A DNA stretch of 64,000 bases, taken from NCBI GenBank assembly GCA_025266875.1, contig JALLLT010000003.1, positions 558,001 to 622,000 of the forward strand, read 5' to 3'. Shown here piece after piece: positions 46,882-58,653 of this stretch (position 1 is the stretch's first letter; every line of letters begins with the position of its first letter). The notes beneath the pieces were generated by a model, which saw nothing but the letters and a program-made list of their open reading frames with translations, did no database searches and had not been told where the DNA came from. Made by a program: the position numbers and the translations under genes. This DNA is from Fennellomyces sp. T-0311. Taxonomy: Eukaryota; Mucoromycota; Mucoromycetes; Mucorales; Lichtheimiaceae.

Positions 46882-48271
46882 TTAGTTCTGGTCCTTCTTG
46901 AAGGAGCCCATGAACTGGTGCTTCTCGGCGGGAGTCTGGAAGCGACCGTGACCGAACTTGGACGAAGTATCGATGAACTTGAGGGTGACCTTCTCCAAAG
47001 CAGAGCGCTTGGTGTGGACTTGGAGGGACTTGCGGAGGGTCAAGACACGCTTCTTGGCACCAGCAACGCAGCCCTTGAGCATGACAAAGTCTTCGTTGAC
47101 GACACCGTAGTGAGGGAAACCACCCATGGGAGTGATCTGCTTCTCGGTAAGATCGTACTCAGTGGAGCCGGACTTGGGGTCGGAGCCCTTGGCGATACGG
47201 TAGATCTTCTTGTTCTGCTCAGTGCGGCGATGGTAACCACGCTGACCAGCACGAGGAACAGAGTACATAACGCGGGCAGGATGCCAGGCACCAATACAGG
47301 CAACCTTGCGGAGACCACGATGGGTCTTGCGAGGAAGCTTCTTGGTACCCCAACGGTGGGTGACACCCTCGAAACCGTGACCCTTGGTGGTGCCAATAAC
47401 ATCAACCATCTCATCCTGCTCGAAGACGGAGCCAACAGTGACCTCCTTTTCGAAGTGCTCGCGGGCAAAGTCGACCTTCTGGGCAATCGAACCACCGTTG
47501 AGCTGGACTTCCATGATGTGAGCCTTCTTTTGGCCAATGCGGGCCTTGGAAACCTGGGTGTGGGCAATAACACGAACGACAGAGCAGTACTTCTTGATGC
47601 GCTCGAGCTCACGGGTGATGTCCTTGGCGCCGTCAGCGTACTTCTTGGCGTACTTGGTGTAAGCCTTCTTCTTGGAACGGTACCAGTTCTTGTAGAAGCG
47701 ACGCTTGGCCTCATCGGACAAGTGCTCAGCCCAGACGGTGGTCAACGAACGGAGACCACGGGGAGTCTCGACGTAACCAACAACACCAACAATGACCATG
47801 GGAGGAGCTTCGATGACAGTGACGGCCTCGACAACTTCCTTCTTGTTCATCTCTGTTCATTTTCGTTAATCATTCTTGTTCTGCTTGATTCAAAAATTTT
47901 AAGCCACTTACTGGAACCAGGGCGGTCCAAGTCGCGAACAATGTGGGTCATGCCAGCCTTGTAGCCCATGAAGGCCGTCAAGTGGACGGGCTTCTTGGCG
48001 TCATCCTTAGGGTAGGCCTTAACTCTACCGCGGTGCGAGCGAGTGCGCTTGCGTGGGGAGAAACCCAAGTGACCGTGACGGGGAGCTATACGAGATCGCC
48101 AAAATTGAGATCAATTGAATGTTCGCGTGGTCCGACTAAAATTTTCGAGCTACATACCTTCGTACTTGCGGTGCGACTATACGACGATGATAATTAAATA
48201 GAGTAGTGTTAGATGTATCATTTACGCGGATGGATGCATCATCTATGTCGATGCAACGACTGCCTTACCAT
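46882..48271 (-). CDS. RPL3: Large-subunit ribosomal protein L3 (uL3)
   Basis: There are four coding exons, 48271-48269 (the ATG alone), 48176-48158, 48085-47912 and 47852-46882, about 388 residues (yeast Rpl3 387). It reads [38 protein letters not shown], then [20 protein letters not shown] and [19 protein letters not shown]. The W-finger and the HPARV region are present. uL3 is essential for the peptidyl transferase centre. Codon use is strongly biased, as expected for a highly expressed gene; this creates a long open antisense frame that is not a gene. The start codon is separated from the next codon by a 92-nt intron. Confidence 0.96.
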
Positions 48272-48410
48272 CCCTAAATATAATGGATGAGTGAGAAGAG
48301 AAAGATTATAAGGTTGCCTGAAGCGGTGAGCAAGATAATTCCATCAGAATAATTCAAATCCCGAATTTCTGTGAGAGTTCCGACAGTAGTCAAGTAGTAG
48401 AAAAAGTATA

Positions 48411-48540
48411 AATTTTATTTGGAAGACTTTTTGACCTGCTCCAATAGGTATATGGTCGCTTCCTTGCGGTACAAATGTATAGATATAAAAGGGTATCTGG
48501 TGCCATGTCTGAAAAAACCCCTTACGGGGAAAAAGACAGG
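48411..48540 (-). repeat. Structured dispersed repeat, copy 2 (ENE-like RNA element candidate)
   Basis: Second copy of the repeat at 5441-5572, in the same orientation. On the minus strand the hairpin is GUC-UUUUU-CCCC-GUAA-GGGG-UUUUUU-(CA)GAC. The second domain keeps GGAAG/CUUCC and GACC/GGUC stems around an A5 tract, with AATAAA just after it (about 48415-48420). The four-base loop GUAA is of GNRA type, whereas copy 1 has AUUA. It lies about 140 bp beyond the RPL3 start region, so it is not part of that gene's coding sequence. Confidence 0.65.
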
Positions 48541-49541
48541 CCGATATCGAAACGTTGCGTAGAGTTATAGAATTAGAGAGAAGAAAAACAGTGTAGGTAG
48601 AATATCAATAATGTAAACGTGGGTATCACCCTAAGTGTGGTGGTGTGTACGTGCTGATGGTCCCAGTAGTCAAGTACGTACGAGCATACGGTGTCACTTA
48701 ATGTGAATGATAATACCAACCAATTCGAAATGAAATGGCGGTTCAACCATGGAAGTCAAATTGGGCTGAAAGAGGGAATGTATCTGAAATGAAACTATAC
48801 TATTATACAAGATCAACGATAATTATGATCAATACAACTGAGAACGATAAATATGAAAATGTATCGAAGACGCACGAGCTCTTGGCTACTAGCGCGTTAG
48901 CTGAAAGTTTGTAAAAGAGAGGATGGGGAATAGAAAAATCCCATCTGCCACTGCATAAAGCACCAGTAATCCGACCAGTCGATCGTCTTACCTAAATTCG
49001 GTCACACTTCGCACTATGGCCCAGCTTTTCATGAATAAGATGGTAAGTTCCTGAAAGTTCATGGTAAAGTCATGATACTGAATGAATGAGTACGAAAGCT
49101 AATGAAAAAGTACATCATTCATTTTCATAGATATTTCCTGAATGAAAGTAGGTCCTGAAACTTCTTCCGGAGTCCGCATGAGACGGCACGGTTCTGCATA
49201 CTGATACGAATCTCCATGAAAGTTCCGTGATATGCATGGATATATTATAGTAATACTTTATTGTCGTCTGTTAAACTAGACAAACTTTTGTATATCACCC
49301 AATGCTATTGTACCCGGTACCATGCCATGATATACATAGCAATTTATATTGTCATCTATGCTTGATTTGATATATCCACATACGTTTACAATATCACGCA
49401 CATCGTCCACACACAGTTTTCCCTTTGTACCGCCGCCGTAGGACTCGGTGCCATAGCAGATGCCTGCCTCATTTTGTTTGACACTGTCATGCACGCGCTC
49501 CAAGCAAAGCAACTTCCGTGTTTCTATAAAAGATATTAGTA
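48541..49541. other. Intergenic between repeat copy 2 and the pogo-like element
   Basis: No gene supported. 49020-49160 is rich in TGAAAGT/TGAATGAA words. A minus-strand open frame at 49276-49593 (KLCVDDVRDIVNVCGYIKS) has no recognised family and runs into the transposon end; it may be a decayed host or transposon exon. Confidence 0.35.
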
Positions 49542-50248
49542 CAGTAGAACCCCGCTTTTTGCACTTTGCACTTCCAGAAATTGGGATGTGCAATTTTCCG
49601 CTTATATTGTAAATATTTGCATATATCTGGCTGGTGGTAACAAGATTCGAACAGAGTAACTTTATCTAGAACACTTGCCAGAAGTATGTATACAAGTCTT
49701 TATTGTTTGAAGAAAGAGGTCAGCACCGATTGGTTCGCCTGACTCTTCTTGCGAAAATCATCGCGTACTTTCCGCAAGTTATCTTTGAGTTTTCCATACT
49801 CTAGCTCATTCAAAACGCTAAGTGCACTATTAATTATACTGGCTTTTTCTTAAAATATGTACTCTGGAATAAGAGAAACAACAGTATCCTGCTGCTGAGA
49901 TTCATCACTTGCTTCTGGGGAAGATTCACTTGCAAGCTTCCTTGAGGGGAGTACTGACAATTTCAGCGATCGATTATGGCTTCTTTATGCTTTGATTTGA
50001 TTCTAGGTTGGCATTTGGGTGACATGTTTGATAACCGAAAAAGGAGTAAACAAATAAACAAGTTCCGTCAAGATGCACAAGCTTATATTGTAGCGCAGTT
50101 AGCTATTTACTTTATCCTATTGGCTGATAGAAACTAATGGGTACAGTAATATAATTTCCGCCATTCCACAACCTCACTCTTTTGCACACCCTCACTTTTT
50201 GCACTTTTTTACACTGAAAACCGCTTGTGAAAAAGCGGGGTTCCACTG
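49542..50248 (-). mobile_element. Internally deleted pogo/Tigger-like DNA transposon (707 bp)
   Basis: The ends are inverted: CAGTAGAACCCCGCTTTTTG at the left and the complement of CAGTGGAACCCCGCTTTTTC at the right, flanked by TA. The inside, on the minus strand, holds both termini of a Tigger-type transposase, so this is a shortened, non-autonomous derivative. The TIRs match the 69-bp MITE at 22605-22673. Confidence 0.85.
49700..50025 (-). pseudogene. Pogo/Tigger transposase remnant (N- and C-terminal ends only)
   Basis: An ATG at 50025 begins MSPKCQPRIKSKHKEAIIDR and then stops; this resembles the first helix of the pogo DNA-binding domain. After a frame change an acidic linker (ESSPEASDESQQQD), an in-frame stop and then a C-terminal piece ending NQSVLTSFFKQ follow. 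A terminal (L/I)TSFF motif is common in Tigger-type transposases. The catalytic DDE core is missing. Confidence 0.7.
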
Positions 50249-50706
50249 TATTGTTTATATTGATTCAGGACGATACTCGGAGAATGCGGTATCTGTTCAG
50301 TAACCAGATATGGTACCAGCGATTATGTCGATAGCTTCCCTACATACTTTATTAAGCGTATTCGTTAGAACCTTGTTTAACAACTTCAAAGGTCTAACCC
50401 TGTAGCTACAATGCCAGCAATAACTGCACGGTAAGTTCCGAGTCGTTACTTTAATTCATAGACTGACGCGGTTGTTTCAAATACTAGAGAATAACCCAAA
50501 GGATGAATACATCCGCATGTCTGCAAGCCAAGTAATATGATCATTGCCAATTGCGATCCTGACGACGATGAAAGAATTCGGAATGTCAGAGATAGATATG
50601 AATGACTAAAACACAATATATATATGTAAACAACGGATTATTTTGGTATGCAGATTGGGAATGAGTATGTACTGTACAAGATAAGGGAGGAGAATATGGG
50701 GAGAAG

Positions 50707-51999
50707 CTACTCTTTCAGTTGGTTATAGAAAGTGCATTTTAAAGATCTGTAAGATTTGTACTTTTCGAAATAGCCTTCACTTAAACCTTTTTCGTAGCAT
50801 GCTCTCCAGTTCATTTGTTTGTGCGTCTTCAAATAATCTGCTTTGAAGGAAGCTGCATACGCTATATCGTCAAACCGTGCCGGAGGCGATGCTCCTCGTA
50901 AGACACCAACGTGCGTGCTGCTTTCTGACGGTTTAACATTTGGTGGGAGTGGCAACGGTGCAGGCATTAAGTCCGATTCCTCACAGTCTTGTACTCTGTA
51001 CTTATGTAGGCATGTTTCTGTATACAGAACACCCGCACTTGCAAAGCTTCGGATTCTTTTCAAGTTCGGCGTGTCATCGTTTGCTGCGTCGAGGATTCTT
51101 TTAAACTGATTTTGCGTCTCTGTAGCCACGTTCATCAGCGTATCGACGGTCGACTGATGGTCTTGGATGTTGTGGTCTAGTGCTTCACTGGCCACCTTAT
51201 ACATTAACATAACTGTCGGATCTTCTTTGTACTGCAATCCGAATATTGAGCATTTTTGTTCTATAAGAACATATGCTAATGCAGCCATGGGAGGGAGTGG
51301 CTCAGGGGCGTGGTTGCTGCTGCTGGTGTCGACGTCGTCACTACTGCTAGCGCCGTTGCGACTGCGATCGTCAAGGTAAGCGGTGATGGTCTCCGGTGTC
51401 ATGATAAAGTGGTTGTTAGCCCAGAAGTCACATGGTAGTCTTTTCAAATACCGTGCTTCGGGGCAATCGATGAACTTGTTGCGGATTTCAGCACGAATAC
51501 TTTTGATACATATGGTGACCGCAACTGGTTCGGTGTGAAACTTTTCGTAAACATGGTTACAATACGCAGTCAACCTGTGCAGGAAAGGTTTGTCCACAAC
51601 ATTCTGTATCTCCACCAGAACAGGCGGTAAGGATTCCGAAGCTGCTTGGACGGGTACAAATAAAACATCGGCGCGTTTGCCATCCAGCCATTCGCCATCA
51701 TGGGCAACATAATTGTTCAGTGATTGCCTGCCTACATATAAATTACTGTCATTAGTTGGTGGCTCAATGGGCCTACACCAAGCCGCAAAGATGACCTACC
51801 GATTACAGTCGATAGTACCACGTTCATTATTCTTTGGTCCTTGAGCATTGTCTTTGACATTATCTCCGTACCGGGCTGGTACGGATGTGGGGATCACTAG
51901 TTCGAGTACAGTGTGTCCAAAAAGTAATGTCGCTGCTTGGTGACATTGATTTTGTACTGTATGATAAATGATTTTTTTCTGTATGGCTGTATATAACAT
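50707..51999 (-). CDS. PD-(D/E)XK nuclease-like protein, lineage-specific family
   Basis: There are two exons, 51999-51800 and 51727-50707, about 406 residues if the ATG at 51999 is right. YGDNVKDNAQGPKNNE and GTIDCNRQSLNNYVAHDGEW precede KRADVLFVP (D87) and PPVLVEIQNVVDKPFLHRL (E106-x-Q108). This is the D..ExQ arrangement of PD-(D/E)XK folds, as in Rpn-type transposase-associated nucleases. The remainder is helical and polar, with a basic segment (DTPNLKRIRSFAS). I recall similar uncharacterised multicopy proteins in Mucorales, but cannot check this. Whether it is a transposon gene or domesticated is open. Its frame is intact. The N-terminal 50 residues are uncertain. Confidence 0.65.
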
Positions 52000-54621
52000 A
52001 CGTCGTTGTTTCTGGACACGAGCATGCGAGTGTGCATACTACGTCACAAATGTTCAAGACACATGTCATACATGCATAAGGAGAGTGTCAAGCTTACTTT
52101 GACTCCCCCAGACAGACTGCCCACAGACGGCGGGGCAACCACGAAGAGGGAATGGGCCAGTGCTCTGAAGCAATCAATGTACACGTTTGATCAGTTTGTA
52201 TATCATACTACCATGAGAATGAACCACCTACCGCTTGATTCTCGCTCTGCAAGGCCAAGAAGAAAAAGGAAGCAAAATCTTGTCACGTTATTTATATTTT
52301 CCCACTGCTGCACTTTTCTTGTTTCACTTACGCAGCCTGTTATTCTTTCATGACTTCACTGATACGAACATCCGATTGGTCCATATCCAGGTTAAGTCTA
52401 TCACAACGCCCAAACCAGTTATGTAAATACCCGATGAAGGGTGTATGACTCATCTTCGGTTTTGGGCTAGCCAAGTTCTTGGTTGAATCTTGTTTAGTAA
52501 AGCCAGTCCGCTGGACTGGTTGATGCACCTTTACAGTATAGTGTGTCTGTGGCCGTAAATACAAAATGTAATGTGAACCTAAAAGTCGTTTATTATACAA
52601 TGAAAAGAATATCGCACAATGTGCAGCGTGGATCATCAGTTTCCGATGGTCAACGACCGTAGCGGATCAAATACCCTTCCACGAAAAAACTTTCGTGTCA
52701 AATCCGGTTTTGCACTTTTTTGATACGTACACGGGATGATCTACCAAGGTTGAAAGCAGTTTTAACCAAATCAATACAAAGCCCAGGTCGCGGAGACCTG
52801 CGTCTGAAGGGTTATATCCAGCCTTGCTTGATGACATGAGCGTGGCTGAAAGCTTCGTAGGTTGGTCTACGTAAGACATGGTGAAGCAGTGCACGTAGCT
52901 CAACACGCTATAGGATGCTTAAACGAGACAAGGAGACTAGCCTGGTTGTTCATTCGCTTGCCTTCAGGCCCAGCTACTTCAGGCCCGTCCTTTTTTCTGT
53001 TTCTGGGCGGAGGCTCGACGAATCAGATTTGAGAATATTTGTGTATTCCACCGTCCAACTAGCGACTAGAATAACGTGGTTTGTGAATTTGAACGACTTA
53101 TTCTTGGTCTCATTTTTCTCTGTAGTTTATTTCAGGGAAGGATACAAAGATTCGTTGTCGATCACGCTTTTAAAAGTAGTCTATGCCATTAATAGAGTGA
53201 ATAGTGTATCTAGTACATGTGGGTAATAACCTGACCACCAATCATAAAGAATGTCGGCCGCCTGGCTTTGCCTCTCATAGTACATCTTCACAAAATGTTG
53301 TGCAGACTGCATCATTACTCCCCTGTACTACTACACCATGTCCAATTGCACCTGCAACAATTCAGGCACCTGAACCTGTAGCGCAATGGAACTCATAGCA
53401 ACTGCAACATCCATTTGTGCTACAGTCCAACCCCTCCTTGTGCAGAACCGGGAAATCCGAAAATTTTGATGTATACAGTGAGGCTGTACACCAACCGGGA
53501 GATAGTCCATACAGTTATACCTGCTTTGTACCGCTTTGAGAATTCAAAATATTTTGATGCATATAGTGAGGTTTTGCACGAAACGGGAGCTGCACAAACC
53601 AAAGTTTGACTGTACCACCACAGTAGTATCACCAGCATCGTGGCCATTTCATGCCAGGAACGGTACTCCAACCGCAACAACAGCAATTACACCCTGCATT
53701 TTATCCATTATCATCTGCCACCAAATCGATTACAAGATGATATTCTAAGAGACGTCCAACCAAAGATCATACAAAGATGCAAAAGGGATTGCTCATAAGT
53801 CAAAGGACTTTCATGCTACGTACGTATTTTTTTTGTTCGCTAAGCTGGTGACATGTTACGCTATATCCCCGGGCGTCCATCTACACTATACTATACTCTA
53901 TACCTTTTGTTGGCATTACTATCAAATTACTACATAAAACTCGTCGATTGCTTCATTATCTGAGCAGTTTTCTTCCATGCTAGATATGCTCAACTAAATA
54001 TGCGTAACGTCGCTCGATATAGATAGTCTATCGTAATTCAATGTTTGAAAGGTCCATATAGTAAGCGCATTTCGACACTCACTATATGGACTTTCTAAAA
54101 TATTTGAGCCGTCCCAGATATGGTAATAGCGCCCTGATCTCCTACATTTCAAACGCAAACTGTTGTATTCTGCCTTGATACTAAATTTGTATTTCACTAC
54201 AGACACTGTCACACTGTGTGTTTGTGTCTGCTCCGATTACGTCCAATGTATATCCAATTCCCTCTTTCTTTCGCTGCTTATACTTTGTATATCATCAATA
54301 TATGTTTCTTGCTTGACTGTGTGTGCAAAAATGTAGCAATATATGGAAAAATGCGATGGTTTCGAGGGACCAAAGGAAGTAGCCACAGCAACAATGACAG
54401 ACCAAACAATAGGTCGAAAGTTACATTAGGCGCAATGTGGCTTCTACATAGCGTGTGAGTCAACATGGCAGTATATATGCTCTGGCGACAACATCCATGC
54501 AACTAGGACAACGGTATTATACTACGACGATGAAATTGACAGGGCATCAAAATGCCACCAAAAAGCCGTCATACAAGCCAAAACATTTTCCGCGGATACC
54601 AACCCGACAACATCTCCACAA
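52000..54621. other. Unassigned 2.6-kb region with decayed coding fragments
   Basis: Minus-strand open pieces at 52667-52906 (KLSATLMSSSKAGYNPSDAG) and 52340-52636 (SLYNKRLLGSHYILYLRP) are adjacent and might be exons of one unrecognised or dying gene. Plus-strand 53230-53760 contains Pro/Gln-rich pieces with stops (VAQWNS*; LQPQQQQLHPAFYPL) and an internal imperfect repeat (NFDVYSEAVHQPG; YFDAYSEVLHETG). No family recognised and no intact model. Confidence 0.35.
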
Positions 54622-55871
54622 ATGAGCAAAAAATTACCCTTTGGATTGAAGGCTCCGTCAAAAGGCACCGTTATATTCTTTTCTGTCCTTTCAGTCATTT
54701 CCGGCACAGCCTATGGAAGCATTCAATACGCGAATCAAGCGCGGAAAGCACATTGTGACAAAGTGTCCTTCCTCGCAGACAGACCATGTGGTGTTCATGT
54801 AACAAGCAACGATCAACTTTAAATGTCATGTTAAAAGAATGAAAAATATACTTTAGGAAATGCCACGTAAAGTAGCTGTATATCTTATGCCACCACCAGG
54901 CGACAGCATCGAAAAAAGTCGTGCGTGGTTCCGCGAATATGTCAAGGTAAAAAAAAGAAAGTTCGTCGTATTGTGGCACCAAGGAATCTAATTTCTACTT
55001 GATAAAGCCGATTCTTGTTGCAGGTGCCGTCGACTATGAAGTGATGGAAGGCAAGGGTGCTGGCGCTGTCGAATCCTCGGTATGCGAAGAAATCAAGCGA
55101 TTGCGACGCGAGCAAGCTGCTGCAGATCCATCATATATCAACGACCCAGCTCAGGAGGAACGACTGAAAAGTAATCCATTTGCACCATTGATGCAGGACG
55201 TTCAAAAGAAGATACATGAACAAAACCATTACGATGGTGTGATTGCAATCGGACGATTGGCTTGGGGCGAAGTGCTGAGTGGCATTGCCAAGGGTTGTCA
55301 TGCCGATCCCAACGAGAAGCCCAAGGAGGAACCAAAGGCAGAAGCTGCAGCAACAGAACCTGCGATCGAAGCTCCTGTAGAAACTGGAACTGAAACCGAA
55401 CAGAAGCTGGAGGATCAACCACAAGAATTCTTGCAAGATTCGCCACAACCACAGCCACAGCAACCCAGTGTTACGTTGGATGGGCAACCAAAGGAAGAGG
55501 ATGTTGTGATGGCTGATATGGCAGATCCTTCTATGGAAGCCGAGATAGACCATTTCTCCATACCTCAGCATTTGTCACCTGTAGTATACATCCCTCACGA
55601 GAACATCATTGGCTGGACCAACATCCCATACCGTTTGTACCGATGGGCTACCGACTATACTCGTGTCGATGAAATCGGTCAATATGCTGTCGATGTTGTA
55701 CTGAAGCATACCCGTCCATTGGAAATTGAGGATGTGGATGTCGGTGAGCAAGAAAAGAAATACTGGCTTGGAGATGATGCACAGGAGGCGTTGGCCAACG
55801 ATCAACCTATCACACTGGAGGACAGAGTGCGTAGCGCATTATTGACGTATACCAACCGAGATTCACCTTAA
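54622..55871 (+). CDS. TIM54: Mitochondrial inner membrane translocase subunit Tim54
   Basis: There are three exons, 54622-54798, 54857-54946 and 55008-55871, about 376 residues. The N-terminus LPFGLKAPSKGTVIFF and one membrane segment (TVIFFSVLSVISGTAYGSI) near residues 16-34 are followed by PRKVAVYLMPPPGDSIEKSR and FREYVKPILVAGAVDYEV. This is the Tim54 signature. The later part has an acidic Gln/Glu/Pro-rich insert (about residues 193-255) and IGWTNIPYRLYRWA. Tim54 is part of the TIM22 complex that inserts carrier proteins into the inner membrane, with its C-terminal domain in the intermembrane space. Upstream in-frame sequence from 54531 lacks an ATG, so this start is preferred. Confidence 0.9.
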
Positions 55872-56074
55872 AAAGTACAAAAAACGTGTAAAATTTATAA
55901 TAAACCGTGCATAGACAATCAGCTAGATGGATCAACCATCATTGAACGGCTGACGCTGACGCATCATTTTCGGAAGTCGGAGTTAATGGCCGGCGAGGCA
56001 AAGAAACAAAAAAAAACGCTTTCAACTGTCGTCAGAACGAGCCACCCTCCTCCTCCTTCAGTTACACACTCCCA

Positions 56075-56477
56075 ATGGCCCGTGGTGCGCAAAAGGAACA
56101 ATCAAGGTAAATGCAAGCAAATGATCGCCTCATAAGCATATTCTCTAACACCTGTTTGCAATGCATAGACAAAAGGCTCAAAAGGAAGCCGCCAAACGCG
56201 GCAAGCCAAAGTCGCAGCTCGGCGCTCGCGCAGCAGGTTTACAGGTAAACGAAGACCTAAAGTATATTTCCTGCAATGGTCTCTAACGTACCCTGTAATC
56301 GTAACTAGGTGAAATGCCCCTCGTGCTTCAGCAATATGCCCACCTACAAACTACTTGTGCAGCATATGGAGGTAACACTGTTATATTCTATGGTAACTGT
56401 ACGGGTGACTAACATGATCATAGGCCAAGCACCCTAAGGCGGACATCCCACCTGAAAGCAGCTTCACGGCGGCGTGA
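56075..56477 (+). CDS. Small ZNF706/At2g23090-like zinc-finger protein
   Basis: There are four short exons, 56075-56106, 56169-56244, 56309-56371 and 56424-56477, encoding 74 residues. It begins MARGAQKEQSRQKAQKEAAK (4F5/SERF-like basic start) and contains one C2H2 finger, CPSCFSNMP..LVQHMEAKHP (Cys, Cys, His, His), ending DIPPESSFTAA. Length, order and the HPK..PPE end match the eukaryotic ZNF706 family, small proteins linked to translation or RNA-related control. The exons are each under 80 nt. Confidence 0.88.
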
Positions 56478-56828
56478 AAGCGGATACCTGGTTTTCCCTA
56501 ACTACTGATCTTTTTATTAATCTTTTGTTTTATATCTTTTGCTGTTATTCTCTCGGCTATGAATTAATTTGTTGCTAACACGCTGTTGTGTAATTGACGT
56601 CGTTTATGTAGTGTTGGTGGTGGAATTATGTGATAATGGTATTGTGTTGCCCTATACGATCGGTGCATCGACTCGGTAAGGAGGGCTTGACCGCAGTAAT
56701 AAAAATCGATGGCCATTGCATCTTATTTGCGTCATATACTGCAATAACGGCCGATCCATCCTTAAACACCGTTACTGAGCGACATCAGTTCGACATGTTG
56801 CAACAATTTTATTATTGAACATAAATGC
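56478..56828. other. Intergenic between convergent genes
   Basis: 3' flanks of the ZNF706-like gene (plus) and the CoA-transferase gene (minus). No other feature seen. Confidence 0.4.
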
Positions 56829-58653
56829 CTAGTAATCGAATGTGGGCTGGTCATGTCCATACGGTCTTGGTGGGTGATCCCATTTGGATGGATACTTTTC
56901 TATCTGAGCCACTGGTGCAAGGAGTCGCGTACGGCCAAAAGGGCCATCTTCGAAACCGATAAAGTATTTTCCTTCAAAATCCATATGATCAGGGCGCTTC
57001 TTCTTCCAAGCAGTGACGACCTTCACAAGTAGATCGGAGACATTATCTGACGGTTTGATGGGTCCAAACTCAAACGTCCGCTCTACTTCTTGCACGATTT
57101 CAGAGGGATAAATGCCCACTTCATCGGAGACACAAAACATATTGTAAGCCGTCAATGATGCAACAACACTGTAGCTTCCTCCTTTTCGAGAACGATCACG
57201 CAATGCACACAGGATGCTCACGGCGCCCAAGACACCAGTGAGAAGGTCTGAAATCGGTAACGGCGGGAGAACCGCATGGCTCTCCATACCGAGGGATTTG
57301 GCTTGAGCCACAGAAGCACCACTGGCTGCATCCGCGATTTGTTGCCAACCAGGCCGTCCTTTATAAGGCCCTTTTTGCACTATGTATTAACATCCTTCCC
57401 ATATCCAATTCAATATGGACATTACCTTCCAAACCGTAGCAGTTTTCATCAACATACACGATACTGCGTCCATTTGCAAGGTCCAACACACTATCTTTTC
57501 CAAAGCCGAGCCGATCCAGCGATCCAGGACGGAAACCATTAATAAACACATCTGCTTTAGCGACCAATTGGTCAATCTTGGCCTTTTGATCTGGTTCGCG
57601 GGCATCAAGAGCAACGGTATGCTTTCCAACAGTCAAAGTATACTGGAGTGCTGTAATATCACGTAAATGTGGTGGGTTAACCTTGATGACTTGGGCGCCC
57701 AGATGTGCTAGCGTTTGGCCAATTGTCGGACCAGCAATCACACGGGCTAACGGTAAAGTATAGATGATTACTCATGTTGCTTTCACACGCATGATCATCT
57801 TACCCATTTCTACAACCTTGATACCCTCCAAGATACGCCCATGATTCGCGGGAGGATACGGAGTAGGCTCCCTGGGCTCTCCAAGTGGAAGAACATTGCA
57901 TACTGACTTTTTGGCCAAGGCATATCCCTACCCACTTGTCGATTAGTATTTCCTGAGATGAGAGTTGTCATCCCAATGTACCATATCTGTTCCCAGCCAT
58001 TCTTTAGGGTCATAACAAATACTTCCACTGTGTCGGTACTTGATCATCATTGCCTCCAAGTCTTCTGCTGTATGCTGCATAGTCCATTCGGTTAAGATAT
58101 CTTGAGCATCTTGACGCGTGGCAAGTTCAGCATCTTCAATACCAATGTCCTTTAATAGCGGACGACAATCTAAATCACCATGAAGTTGAAACCAGCGACC
58201 GTCTTTCGTAGGATAAATGCAAGTAGCTGAAGCGTGCATAGGTTTTGTCCACATGCCACCGTCTTCCCAATCAGGTGCCGCATTATCAAACTTGCAAAGA
58301 GCAGGAGAAGCTAAAAAATATCCAGAATGATCGGTATCAATAGTAATTTGACTTGGTTCCGTTCTATATCGTTGATAATAAGCATAAAGTGCTTCTGTAG
58401 TTTCTTCAAATGATTACATATTTACGTACCCATAACGATCTTGCGCAAATTGGTCAGCTACTGCAGCTAGAGCAGCATGCGAAGCAGCAGATAGCGCGCC
58501 TGATTTCAATCCACCAGGCTGAACAGGGAGATCACCACCTTTAAAGTGAATATACGTATCGACATAATCTTCAGGAATTTCCAATACGGGATTCTTTTTG
58601 ACAAGAAGTTTCAAAAGCCTTCGAGCTTCTTGAGGAACTGCTAGTTCTACCAT
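56829..58653 (-). CDS. Class III CoA-transferase (CaiB/BaiF family)
   Basis: There are five exons, 58653-58430, 58363-57982, 57927-57804, 57746-57426 and 57370-56829, about 530 residues. Family motifs are GRILEGIKVVEM, ARVIAGPTIGQTLAHLGAQV, ADVFINGFRPGSLDRLGFG and, further on, GPYKGRPGWQQIADAASG and PLPISDLLTGVLGAVSIL. These enzymes move CoA between carboxylic acids (formyl-CoA, carnitine, succinyl or racemase-type reactions). The length is above bacterial FRC (about 430) because of an N-terminal segment typical of fungal members (VPQEARRLLKLLVKKNP). No clear peroxisomal or mitochondrial signal. The substrate cannot be assigned. Confidence 0.88.

Noticed and set aside
46918..47964. A 348-codon open frame on the plus strand, opposite RPL3
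   Set aside because: It lies wholly antisense to the RPL3 coding exons. Strong codon bias in RPL3 removes stops on the other strand. The translation is Leu/Gly-rich with no family motif.
52340..52906. A two-exon minus-strand gene
   Set aside because: The two open pieces are adjacent but no confident splice pair or family similarity links them, so they are only noted as fragments.
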